From the NCBI GenBank assembly GCA_013433145.1, contig CM024171.1, positions 13,097,358 to 13,161,357 of the forward strand: a stretch of DNA of 64,000 nt, written 5' to 3'. Each line of letters opens with the position of its first letter. Position 1 is the first letter of the stretch. This stretch comes from Ascaris suum. Its lineage: Eukaryota > Nematoda > Chromadorea > Rhabditida > Ascarididae. Shown here piece by piece: positions 35,785 through 45,750 of the stretch. The notes under the pieces were generated by a model. That model was given only the letters and a program-made list of their open reading frames with translations, was not told where the DNA came from and made no database searches. The position numbers were made by a program, and so were the translations under genes.

Positions 35785-35898
35785 TAGGCCATTTGGTCAT
35801 TTAGACCACTTGAGGTAACAACTTTGGGTCGATGAGTAAATGAGCGACAATACAAGCGCAAGTCACTTTTTCATAGTGACAAAGGGCGCTCATATGAA
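35785..35898. repeat. direct repeat unit 2 (~115 bp)
   Basis: Second copy of the unit at 35179-35297, about 600 bp away, with an altered left half. Confidence 0.8.
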
Positions 35899-35935
35899 GG
35901 TCACTACGCAAGATTATTTACGGACCCGCATCTAC

Positions 35936-36336
35936 CTGCGAAGGTCACATAGCCTTCGACATTGTTTTATCCAAATATTCTCCTTTTTGCCTCCTGCAGT
36001 CACTCAATAGTTCAATAATGCAGTCGAGATTCGTAAGCGGGAAGTCATTCTGATCGGTATTCCTTGCAAATTAGGCAACTAACCATTTGTATTCAGACTC
36101 ATTGACCAGCACTTTTCTCCAGCATCCGGCATTCTTCCAAAGTTCTCTGCGTCAAAACGAGAGAGCAGGTCAACAAATGTTGCCGTCTCTGTGCCGTCAT
36201 CGAACAACAGTGTACCATTTATAGTTTTGAGACCAAACCAAAATACCATACGTGACATTGGATAACGCTTTGCGTTACGAGTTTCGCGATAGAGACCTAA
36301 AAGCTGACACGTAAGGCAGCCATCAGGATACGCCAA
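35936..36336 (-). CDS. C-type lectin-like domain protein, two exons
   Basis: Exon 36336-36084 and exon 35993-35936 join in phase 1 (AAT-G|GTTAGT ... GACTGCAG|GA). The joined protein reads C-x2-C-Q-L-L-G-L-Y-R-E, then FWFGLKTINGTLLFDDGTE, then GEKCWSMSLNTNG, then IWIKQCRRLC. The WIGL-like strand, the DDG loop, the late C-W and the terminal W-x3-C-x3-C pattern match the C-terminal half of a CTLD. The strict EPN/QPD and WND calcium motifs are absent, so sugar binding is doubtful. The upstream half probably lies in 36337-36600, where CPFDEKFWP resembles a CTLD start. All three frames there are open and I could not settle the splicing. Confidence 0.5.
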
Positions 36337-36600
36337 CTTTTAGAAGTGTGCTCTATGGAAATCTGAAATCCAAGACGCGGCAAGCCAATGTAGACGGGCG
36401 ATTGTTGCGTATGATTCGAAGTAATGCACGAAATATATTGCACCTTAAAGTGGTATTGGAGGTAGAAATCTTCAGGGGAACGAAAGAGTAGAATTCTTCG
36501 TCGGTAAACTTGAGATGCCACTCACTTTTTGGCCAAAATTTTTCATCGAAAGGGCAAATCTCATCACTTCATTTAGTTTCCGTGACGCTTTGAAGGAACC
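36337..36600 (-). CDS. probable N-terminal CTLD exon(s), frame unresolved
   Basis: On the - strand one frame gives ICPFDEKFWPKSEWHLKF and continues protein-like through TLACRVLDF. A second gives SPEDFYLQYHFKV ... VYIGLPRLGFQ. A strong GTGAGT donor lies after CCAAAAA (about 36523) and a TTGGATTTCAG acceptor lies at about 36362. These probably delimit an intron in some isoform. It lies directly upstream of the CTLD exons. Confidence 0.35.
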
Positions 36601-36765
36601 CTATATTGCAGGCTGGGACCTTATACGTCTTCATTCGGCGTCATCTTCAAATGAGAAGGAAATCATAGCTTCATGTCTGTGACGAATCGCTTGGTCTAGC
36701 TCAAAGGCGTCGGACACTTGGTTCCTTTACATGGTTACATGTTCTGAGTTTTTTCTTCTGTAGTA

Positions 36766-36960
36766 TTAGATGCGATGCAGCGCCCTCAGCATATTTGCGA
36801 GCTCACTAATGCGAACGATAAGCTTCAAAGTGTGATAGAAAAGCTTCAAATGAGGCGAGTGTAGGATTTTTGCAGAAAGATATTGATCATCCTTATTGGT
36901 AGTGCTTTTAGACGGGTTAAGTGAAACAGAGCCATCAACCCCCAGAGTGGCCATCTCAGA
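36766..36960 (-). CDS. orphan C-terminal exon, unknown protein
   Basis: Follows a CTTGCTGCAG acceptor and runs 65 codons to a TAA (SEMATLGVDGSVSLNPSKS ... HTLKLIVRISELANML). A helical, charged, non-membrane composition. A GTGAGC inside the last third could be a donor, which would make it an internal exon of the CTLD gene. No family recognised. Confidence 0.35.
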   Translation of the reverse strand, partial: SEMATLGVDGSVSLNPSKSTTNKDDQYLSAKILHSPHLKLFYHTLKLIVRISELANMLRALHRI

Positions 36961-36969
36961 CTGCAGCAA

Positions 36970-39947
36970 GTATGTCTAGAAGATATACATTCAAAACAAT
37001 ATCGGTGATATTTCCAGTAATGGGTGTGCAATGGGCGAGTGGGAAAATGAAAGGCAAATCATTCATTCCAGCATCCTATTGACGCCTAAATCATATTGCT
37101 TGAAAGGGCGACCGTACTCTATTTCTATGATTAATTCAAATGAATCCATTTTTCAAAATTTTCCAGCTGATCTTTGTGAAGTATTACACTATGGGGCAAT
37201 ATAAATAAAAAGCTTTTGAAATTATCGCAAATTTTTATTAAACCGAACATTTTCATCATGCTATGTTCCGTCGCGATAACCACTGCCGTAGTGTTATCTA
37301 ATGAGATTCAAGTAGTCATCTAAATGCACAGTGCTAATCGAGGAAATACACAGAAAACCGAGGAATCACATCGTAACAGCGAATATATTCAACGAGTGAA
37401 TCGTTCAATTCACTAATGAAATTCGCTAAAGAATCCACCTTTGAAGCGGTATAATTCTGAAGAACCTACGTGCTATAATACGACCAATACTAACGGCGTG
37501 TACGGATGCCAGTATAGCTTTTTCATTGAAATATTTGCAATAGCGTAAGTTGTAAAGTTCGCGTGGGTGTCCCTGAAATGTTAGAGCTGTAAGTCGCTAC
37601 ACAGTGAACGCAAGCTCACCCTATTCAAGATCACATATGGACATTAGCTTGAGTTGTTCCAACAGAAAAAAAGCTCTGAGGGTAGACCCGAGGTGGAGCT
37701 GTGATAAAGCGACACTTCGGGACGGCATTTTTTTCATTTTCTTGAGTGGATTATCCAATGGCGCAGTGATTCGCTCTCTTCGGCATAACGCTTCGAAAAA
37801 AACAGTGCGAATACTGCCCTGCCCACATGAGTTCTTAATCAAATACGGCCTCGGATGGCCTGCTAGAGGTGAAGTGACAAAGCTAGCGATAGAAATGGTG
37901 CAGCGAATCTTCATTTCTATGTATGCACCACAATGTTAAAGATGATAACTGATGAAAGCTTCTTTATCACTCTATGAAGACATCGATGGAGCAGCGAACG
38001 ATTCAAAAATATTTGCATCCGATGCATTTAAGCTACTTGCTAACGCGGGAGAAACCTTGCATGCTACGATCTTCTAATTGCTAATTGAGCTTTCGCAGGT
38101 GAAGATTTTTCGAAATCACTCGCCTTAAATGACGTAGACGAGTGAGATTTGTCTTAAGTCACAAATGGTGCTTGAGACGCTCAATCGACCACTTTCTATC
38201 AAAACTTGGATGAAGGTGGACCATCACCACCGCTGGTGCATGATCGTCTTGCCGAGTATGATCGCATACAACATTGCGTTCCCGCGAAGGGAGCAATAAA
38301 CAATACGCTCAAATATTTTACCCCCCAGCTTTTTCTCGCCTCTATTTTTAATGACATTTGAACTCCTCAATGCTATGTGAATTTATCTAATGTAAAACTG
38401 ATTGATAGGAATGATTCTACAGCAAATTTTCACGTTCTCAATGCAGTGCTTTGCTGAGACATGCGTAATGTCACCGCATGTGCATTGAGTGATGTCTGAA
38501 AATCAGACTAACTTCGATCTTGCTGGTTATAAAGATACAAATCATGTGGGGTAGGAATTGCAGATTGCGAGGATGATCCGATGCCTTATATGCGTACTTA
38601 TGAACGTGTATATTTTCGTTTGGCAGCATCAATTTTCGAAACTGTAGGCACATGAGGATGAAATGTCAGGAGCCTATGCAAATTGCTGGCTTACTACCGT
38701 GCTTCCCGAGTTCTCTTTCAAAACTACCCGATGGTGGACTGTGGCATTGTCTGCACTAATGGCTTGAAATGCTTTTATTTTCTTTTGCAACTTTCGTCCC
38801 AGATCAAGTTTTCTGTTTTATTCCGAAAGTAACTTAGTGTAACCGAAAGTTGGCAGTGTAGCTGCCCAACCGAAGGCGGAAGATTGCTTTTTTGGGGACT
38901 TAAGAACTTCTCAAATATACCAGGCGCGGTAAGATTGTAACGCGCAGGAAAAATCACGAGGTATGGCAAGATATGTCTAATCTTTCTTCGTTACTTTCAA
39001 CGTTGCTTAGAAAGACTTCTTTTGATGGCCTGTCTGCACCACCATATTTCATTGTTCTTTTACTTTCTTTCATTATTAATAAAGCTTTTTATCCTTTTTC
39101 TATGCTGTTCGTTTTACTGTAGAATGGGATGGAAAACGCAAGCAAATATATCCAATTCTGCAAACAACAAACCAAACTGTCCGAAACGCCGAGGCAATAG
39201 ACTCTGTCGGAATGCGGTCCTTTCAATATATTCTTTGTGTTATCGCAGTAATAACCTTTAAAAGGGAAATATTCCGTCAAGTAAGAAAATTACAAACTTG
39301 ACACGACTGAGAAACTTGTGGAGTCACCAACGGCACATGATGAACAAAATATCCGATCTTGGCAAGGATGCAACAATTTGCTTAGGCAAATCGGACAACC
39401 TCATACTTCCTTCATTACTGCTCTAACTATCGACATCGTTTAGACCTACTTAGCCGAATGGCATTCGAAGATGATTCCTGGATAAAAATGTGCAAGTGGA
39501 CCATATTTTCGCCCCAAATTTACCATAACATCCTAAACAACTACAGCAGAACGCGTGCCTCTACAACCAATGATAATCCATAAAAAATCAAGTTCACCTC
39601 TCTATGAGCTTAAAACAGATAAATAAAATCAAATCAGTAAAGACGAACAAAATATGCTATCATAATTCTGCTGATCACAACAGCTATCATAGTACCATAG
39701 CAATAAAAACTGCACCACAATCCTAACGTAGATTAGTTCATTCGATCGCCTCTATGAATCCTCTACAAAAGATTCGGTTATTAAGAGTTCCGGCTGCAAA
39801 ATTCACATCCTGTCCTGGACATGCTATGCCCCCTAAATTTGCAGAATTTTCAGCAATTTAAAGTTTTTGTAGCTTTTTTGACAGCTAAATCAACTCGGAA
39901 TTATTAATGCATGAAACCACCTTCGATTGTCATTGTAATTTACAAAA
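36970..39947. other. intergenic, no supported gene
   Basis: Overlapping frames 37604-37939 (+) and 37621-37914 (-) cover a GC-richer block that looks like an old repeat. An acceptor-like TTTACTGTAG followed by ATG at 39121 opens a 45-codon basic frame of doubtful reality. Nothing else stands out. Confidence 0.3.
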
Positions 39948-40187
39948 TTAGTTACTTCGGTGGTCGCAATTTGTGATTGCAGGGCAGGGCGACATGCAGA
40001 TGCTTGCTTGAACCTTCAATATGATCGACATCAACCGATCACAGTGCCCGTTCTGCGCTAGGGCACAAAACGTTCTTTGGTGTCGATAGGTACAAAATGA
40101 GGTTATTTTTGAAAAATTGCATTCACCAGCGTAGCTTTCAATTTTGTCTTTACACGTTCCAATTAGGGAATTAATCGCGCGGTACAC
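39948..40187 (-). CDS. cysteine-rich secreted-type protein with ShKT-like C-terminus
   Basis: The - strand frame ends at TAA 39948-39950. It contains nine Cys. The last six (C-x8-C-ALAQNGH-C-x14-C-MSP-C-x5-C) match the spacing and the A-x-N-G-x-C feature of the ShKT domain (PF01549), a nematode-expanded fold named after a sea-anemone potassium-channel blocker. Some nematode ShKT modules are just structural. The usual Asp after the first Cys is not seen. The frame is open upstream to about 40230 with no clear start, so an earlier exon with the signal peptide is expected. Confidence 0.42.
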   Translation of the reverse strand: MYRAINSLIGTCKDKIESYAGECNFSKITSFCTYRHQRTFCALAQNGHCDRLMSIILKVQASICMSPCPAITNCDHRSN

Positions 40188-41418
40188 GAGGATTTTCCAT
40201 CTTTGGGTTTTATGCAGGCGTGAATGCGGTCAAAGTTATTACCCACTAATATTTATCTTGTTTGCGCAATTTTTGTCGTTATTTTACTCTTCAGCCTAGC
40301 GATAGCACAATCAGTTGTTGTGAATTTCGTTGAATTGTTTCCGTTTTCCCGATGTTCGATGTCTACTATTCTGAAGGCATTAACTTTTACAATTTCAGGG
40401 GTTTCACACATTTTAAGAATGCGTCGTGTACGTGAGGGGGAAGCATTCTCTCGTGTTTTTTTCATAACTTGCAAGCAACGAGAGAAGTTAGATGTAATTA
40501 AATTCCCACTCTGATTTTTACGCGAGTATTATTACGGTGCAAAGAGGGAGGCAATGAGAAAACTCAAGCCTCACAAATGTTCGCAATGAGTGACCTCACC
40601 ACTCGACAGTAGGTTAGGGGGGGAGGAGGGAGGGAGGCTAGGAATCCAGGTGAGCCGAGCTAGCTGGTGAACTTCACAAGTCTCTACTTGGGTTCGAGTA
40701 TTCCGTTTCAGCGCTGTTACATATATGTTTTGGCACTCTGTTTTAATGGCATTAGTAGACTGGAAAAGTCTTCTGAGTTCTTGAAGTTAACTATTCGAAG
40801 CGAGTTTTCAGAACTTTGTTTCCAGAGCGCAGATACGGGCTTACATCTGTCAGCACCAGCAAGTCTTTCAGTTTCACATAGCGCAAATATGTGCCATTGA
40901 CTGATACCAACAATGGATGTTGCAATGTGCACGGCTAATTTGCATTTTTTTAAAACACACAACCTCAGAGAGACGCGTTTCTTAAGAGATACTGTGGTCC
41001 TTGCACTATCTCCTTCGCGTATCACCGCAAAAAATCTCGCCTCACATTTATTCAAGATATGGGATTTGGTTTGTTCTGTGAGGCACACTGCTTCTACAAA
41101 AAGAATTTGGCCTCCTCGCTTGAGAACCTGCTGCTAATTTGTCATCATATGATCACATGTGGTTTCCAAAAGTATTCTTCTCCTCTTCGAAACTTCACGC
41201 AAATCACGCTTGTTTTGCGCTGCTTTTGCGCAGCGCTAATGGCGTGCAGAAACTGCGCCGCTTTCAAGTCCCATTAGGAATGTGTTAGCGCCTTTTGCTC
41301 AATCCGGTCGATCTGTGCAGTGCTAGCACGGCCTTTTGCCTCCATGTGAAAAGCAGAACACCCAGCGAATCGGCAAGACAGTACATCATTGTCTTTAGCA
41401 GTTTTGACAACCATTCAG
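40188..41418. other. intergenic, no firm gene
   Basis: Overlapping frames at 40667-41277 on both strands have mixed composition and no splice support. Short purine tract near 40618-40640. Confidence 0.3.
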
Positions 41419-41821
41419 TTATTGCATGCAGAATGGGATGACCGATTGGTGCAAGTTTGTGGGCCTGTAGTTGAAGCGCATGTCATGGTCAGCAGTGAGA
41501 GAGGATACATGGTGAGTTGAATAGTAAGCCGGTAGTTCTATCGAACCTGCTGGCTGAGAAATACGCATTAGCTCCCAATAAAGGCGGTCGTGATTGAAAT
41601 TGAGGAACGAAGGGAGAACCGAATCTCCCACGCTCTTGCACCCTTGATGGGAAAGAAAAATGGGGTAGAAAGTGTTTGCATTAAGAAGGAAGCAGAAATA
41701 AGGGTCTCAAAGTAGAAAAGAGGCCATAAAGCGGTTTTTGGTTGCGACATTACTCCTTCAGACCCCAGTGCAGTGAATATGCATCGTTTAACTGCACGTG
41801 AAAATTTTCCACACAGTTTCA
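41419..41821 (-). CDS. uncharacterised protein, two C-terminal exons
   Basis: Exon 41821-41754 (acceptor CTCACTTCAG, donor GTAATG, phase 0 out) and exon 41634-41419 (acceptor GTGCAAG, stop TAA) join cleanly. The protein has KLCGKFSRAVKRC in the first exon and a well-formed second exon (FLNFNHDRLYWELMRISQ, LPAYYSTHHVSS, NYRPTNLHQSVIPFCMQ). The Cys content suggests an extracellular protein. An alternative acceptor six bases upstream would shift the join. Family unknown; the start lies further upstream. Confidence 0.4.
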
Positions 41822-41829
41822 CTGAAGTG

Positions 41830-44062
41830 AGATCTGTTTTCTATAGCTTTGTCTCAGTAGTTTCTCAATCGGTCGTGGAACTAACTGCAACATGGTGAAA
41901 CAGCTGACTGTAGGTCCATGCGGTTGTGGAAAGCATGTCCTGAGTTAATGATGGGTCCAGCGAAATGTATCTCGCTCAGTTTTCCGCGTTTGCTCGCGTT
42001 TTTGTTTTCTTAATCATATTCGATGGTATGTTCCTCAAAAAAATCGCAAAGCTAAACTAGTGCAAGTTCCAAGCTATATCTATTACTGCGCTAATAGCCC
42101 GAAATCTTCACCGCCACCATTGTATCTGCCCTGGCTATTTTGTAGGAGTGGCTGATAAAAATTCGCTTTGATGGCTTCCCAAAATCCGGAATTCGGAAAT
42201 TCGGAGCTAAATTTCAGCTATTTTGGTGTTCAGAAGCGTCTAGATTCGAAACTCAGAAACCAAGCTGATTGCTGAATTGGTTATGAGGTGGTAATATATT
42301 AGGTGGTTATGGGGTTGAATGTGGGCGAAATGGCAGTCAGTTGGCTTTGGAAGCATTTGTGAGACATGTTGCGTTACCATAAAAGTTGGTAAACCCTGAG
42401 ATGTGGGATTAAATTTGAAGTTTGTCAGTAGTTACATCACCCAGTGGTTAAATTGTCCGCGCCGTCATGTCAGCAGTGACGTTAAGGTTGCGCTCTGAAA
42501 CTGCAGTAGTCGTTACTTGCATCGCTTAGAACACCTCCCTTGTGCAGTTGCGGAGGAGTTTCTCGATCGTGCAAATGGTTACCTTGATAGGTGCAAATCT
42601 TGATATCCGAATTCCATTTCGGAAGTTTGTCGTGTAAGGGAAGAAATTCGGTTGCGAAACTTTTCCATACAGAGGGGTCCCGTAATACGATGGAGCTTAT
42701 ATGATCTGCGCGTTTTCAACACACTCCATTAATTACTCTCCGACATCCCCGCCATGGGGAAGGAAAGGCATGGATGCTACTCATGATTTCCGACTTCACC
42801 TTACATAGACTAATATAATTAGCGAATCTTTTGGTACCAGTAGTGAAAGAGATGCGGGAATGGTTCGTGAAATGAACTGGAACAGAACAGGTCTTAAGTA
42901 CTTTCATTTATTTCGTGATAGCCACCATCTTCACGGAATGCGCTTTGCACCTTTATGTATTGCTTTACGTGCGGCATCGCAAGCTTGAAAAACATTCCCT
43001 GAATGGCCAGCGTCTAGTGCATTAACAAAACCGTTAGGTGCGGACGAAGGATTATGAAGTATTTTCAAATTAGATGTATCACTTGTTTTGCGATACCGCA
43101 AACACGACTACTATGGGTTCATAGAATATGAAATCTTGCGAAGAAATTTCCCATTGCATTGCCCAAGGTTCATTACTATGAGATGAAACAAACTGTGCAC
43201 AGCAACTTGTCAGCAATGAGGCTAAGTCTTACTTACGCCTAAGCCTATAATCTACCCTTTCAAGCTCATGTCTACAGTGATCTCATAGTTCAATGTTTAC
43301 TATCTCATAATCACCCACCGCTCATTGTTTCGCCTGCTTTAATGACGCAACCCATTGCTGGTCTCTTTACACCTTACTGTTCAACTAGCTCACACATAAT
43401 CCTGTAATCGATTGCTTGCTACCCGCCAGGTGACTCGGGGGTCTCTGTTTACCTCACCACATTTCATTCCGAAATCCTCTACTTATCAGCCAACAGTCAT
43501 AAGCGAAATTATAAAATTTAGCATTTTACAGCTAACCTCAACCCCAGAAACGATTGTTGACCAGTTTACGCTCAACCCGTAACACAGTCTCCGCATCTCC
43601 AAAAACTCGCTCCAACCAGACAGAGACATTCATCCGGTCATATTTTAAAAACAACTGAAAATTAATGCCCGAAAATTTCTGCGGACAAACTTGTGCTGCG
43701 AATAACAAATTTCAAATTTCTTTCCACCGAATCACGCGGAGGTCCGTAGTGTAAAAGTTATGAAATAAACCAGTACATTTTTTTGTGCATTCCTCTCCAT
43801 TCCTCTGCAGGAGGATCAACAAACCCTAACCTCGAGGAACGAGGTGAAAAGATTTTTTGACGTTAACGATGTGTGCGTGCAGCTCGACGTGGTCGATGAT
43901 GCTGTCTCCAGTTCATCCGTGACCTTTGACCTTTGTTAATCGAATGTTCTCTTCCCAGCACTCCATAAAAAGTGCTTCATCCGTCTTATATATCACGTTT
44001 GTTTTAATTTCACCGAAGTTTTTGACATGTGGAAACTCCGATAGAATTTGCTCATACATATT
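41830..44062. other. intergenic, one weak exon
   Basis: The - strand ATG frame 42716-42907 (VHFTNHSRISFTTGTK, ISLCK|GTGAAG possible donor) is the only protein-like stretch, at low confidence. The rest has no supported feature. Confidence 0.3.
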
Positions 44063-44233
44063 TTACAAAAAACTGCAATTATATTTGTTGAAATAAGCTG
44101 AGGGATAGACACGGGACGGTAAGAAAGTATTGACGCGCCGCAGAGCATTAAGCAAGCGTCCAATTTGCTGCATACACCTACCAGAGGCCACAGTAGATAT
44201 GACCCCGAGAACGATTGTGGCCGCCAACCGCAT
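44063..44233 (-). CDS. 56-residue secreted cationic peptide precursor
   Basis: Uninterrupted ATG-to-TAA frame of 56 codons. Residues 1-17 (MRLAATIVLGVISTVAS) form a textbook signal peptide with an A-x-S cleavage site. The mature part is about 39 residues, starts G-R-C, has a basic amphipathic stretch (IGRLLNALRRVN), aromatic residues and a second Cys four residues from the end, so one disulfide is possible. Net charge is clearly positive. An alternative is splicing at the GTAGGT donor inside codon 18 to the ATTGCAG acceptor near 44074, giving a different short basic tail with C-x2-C. No homologue is recognised. Antimicrobial or signalling roles are guesses. Confidence 0.35.
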   Translation of the reverse strand: MRLAATIVLGVISTVASGRCMQQIGRLLNALRRVNTFLPSRVYPSAYFNKYNCSFL

Positions 44234-44245
44234 CGTGCCGCCTTC

Positions 44246-44380
44246 TTAACTAACAATGGGGATCACCCGTGTCCCTCCTCCAGTTAGAGGAATAATAAAT
44301 GGTAATTCGAAATATTTGCATATTCGAGGTTCTGTATGATGAAGCAAAATTGTCACTAAAAAAGCCGCGGAAACATACAT
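44246..44380 (-). CDS. possible 44-residue secreted peptide
   Basis: ATG frame beginning MYVSAAFLVTILLHH, which is signal-peptide-like, with one Cys and an ending TGGGTRVIPIVS. It lies immediately upstream of the 56-residue ORF on the same strand. The initiating ATG is internal to a longer open frame. It may be the 5' exon region of the same transcription unit or fortuitous. Confidence 0.17.
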   Translation of the reverse strand: MYVSAAFLVTILLHHTEPRICKYFELPFIIPLTGGGTRVIPIVS

Positions 44381-45289
44381 AATTGCTTTAGTATATGAAA
44401 GCTGGGAATTGAAGATCAGAAACGGTCGTGTGGGGGTATTGACGTGCTGCACGTATATTCGCAATCATCGATTGTAATAGCGCGCCTGCGACACGACTGC
44501 GGGAAATAGTGGCGGTTTCTGAATTAGAGAGCACTTTTTAGTAGTAGCGAAAGGCACCATTAACGACACTGTTCGAATACAGTATTCAATGCATCATCAT
44601 TGCCAGGTAATGGATACCCATTTTATCTTCAACGTATACAACGGGAAGTCTTCCATCCACATGAGGAATAAAGTTGAATGAAATACACTGCACTATACGA
44701 CACAGTCGCTTATTCAAAATTCGCTCGAAAAATCAAAATCCACAATAGGAAACTCGTAACAACTCGCTGTGATCTTCTCTTCATACATGGCACATCTTTC
44801 GTAGCAATGTAGTTTACCTCTTATGTTCGCACCCAGATGGTTTGTTGCTTAAAATGCTAACGTGGTAATAGTAGGTCTCTGCGTTCACTTCCATCTCTTG
44901 CAGTAGATGTAGGATTTTCGGCAACTTTTCTGCATGAACGAGTGATTTTCAAACAGCTGAAGGAATGGAAAAAGCAGAACGCATTACTTGCGGCTGGGCT
45001 TCGCATTTGAATCGCATTATGGCAGTGATGTTCGGTCGCTGCAGATGTTGGTTAGTGGATGTGAGATGTTAGATCGTTTACAAACTGCTGTGACGACGGC
45101 AGATTCCTGATAAGAAAGACTTTGTTTGTGGATGTGGAATAATTTGTCTAAGCAGGTCATGCCGCTTGCTCGTATGAGATCGCCGTAAAGCCCTAAGAGG
45201 AGTGAGATGCTGTCTATCTCAGCAAGGAACAGCGTTTTTCATAATACTGTAACTTCGATGCCTTCCTGGACGGGCATGTTACTGGGCAG
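44381..45289. other. intergenic, no supported gene
   Basis: No protein-like frame or repeat recognised. Confidence 0.35.
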
Positions 45290-45361
45290 ATGTTAGATTC
45301 ATGCGTTAGTGAACTTAACATATATGCGGAGAGTCAGTTGGCTGATTTAAATAGCGTATAC
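45290..45361 (+). CDS. possible first exon, unknown protein
   Basis: ATG frame MLDSCVSELNIYAESQ... ends at a good GTAAGA donor at 45362 in phase 0. Reading on gives a low-complexity basic tail in GA-rich DNA to 45586, which is probably intron. The next exon was not found. Confidence 0.22.
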
Positions 45362-45723
45362 GTAAGAAGTGAGTCTTTATCTCAGATGTTTCATCCCAAT
45401 AAGGGAGAGAAGATGAGAAATGGGAGAAGAGGAGGAAGAAGAAAAACAGATCAGCACCCTCGACTAGTCGCTCCTCAACATGAAAAAGCGCTCAAAGGAG
45501 GGAGGCAGGCATGGCTTGAGGTTGTGTTCAAAATGAAGTGGAGATCAGAGTCACCTTCAAAAAAGAGATCACAGCCAACGTACTAACAGTTCAAACGCAA
45601 CTAACATTTCAAGGGCACTTTGCTTGGTGTGAACGCATTCGACGAATCGCTACAGTGGCGAGAGGTTGTGTGGTTGTTTGATGGTCGACGATTTTTTCAG
45701 TGGTTCTGATTTTCAGCTCATTG

Positions 45724-45729
45724 TTTATT
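45724..45729 (-). promoter_or_regulatory. AATAAA polyadenylation signal
   Basis: AATAAA on the - strand 22 nt downstream of the TAA at 45751-45753, supporting that stop as the end of the TSP1-like gene. Confidence 0.65.
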
Positions 45730-45750
45730 TCTGTTTTTTTTTTTGCCTGC

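Noticed and set aside
37604..37939. 111-codon + frame and overlapping 97-codon - frame
   Set aside because: Both strands open in a GC-richer block; no splice sites or motifs; likely an old repeat.
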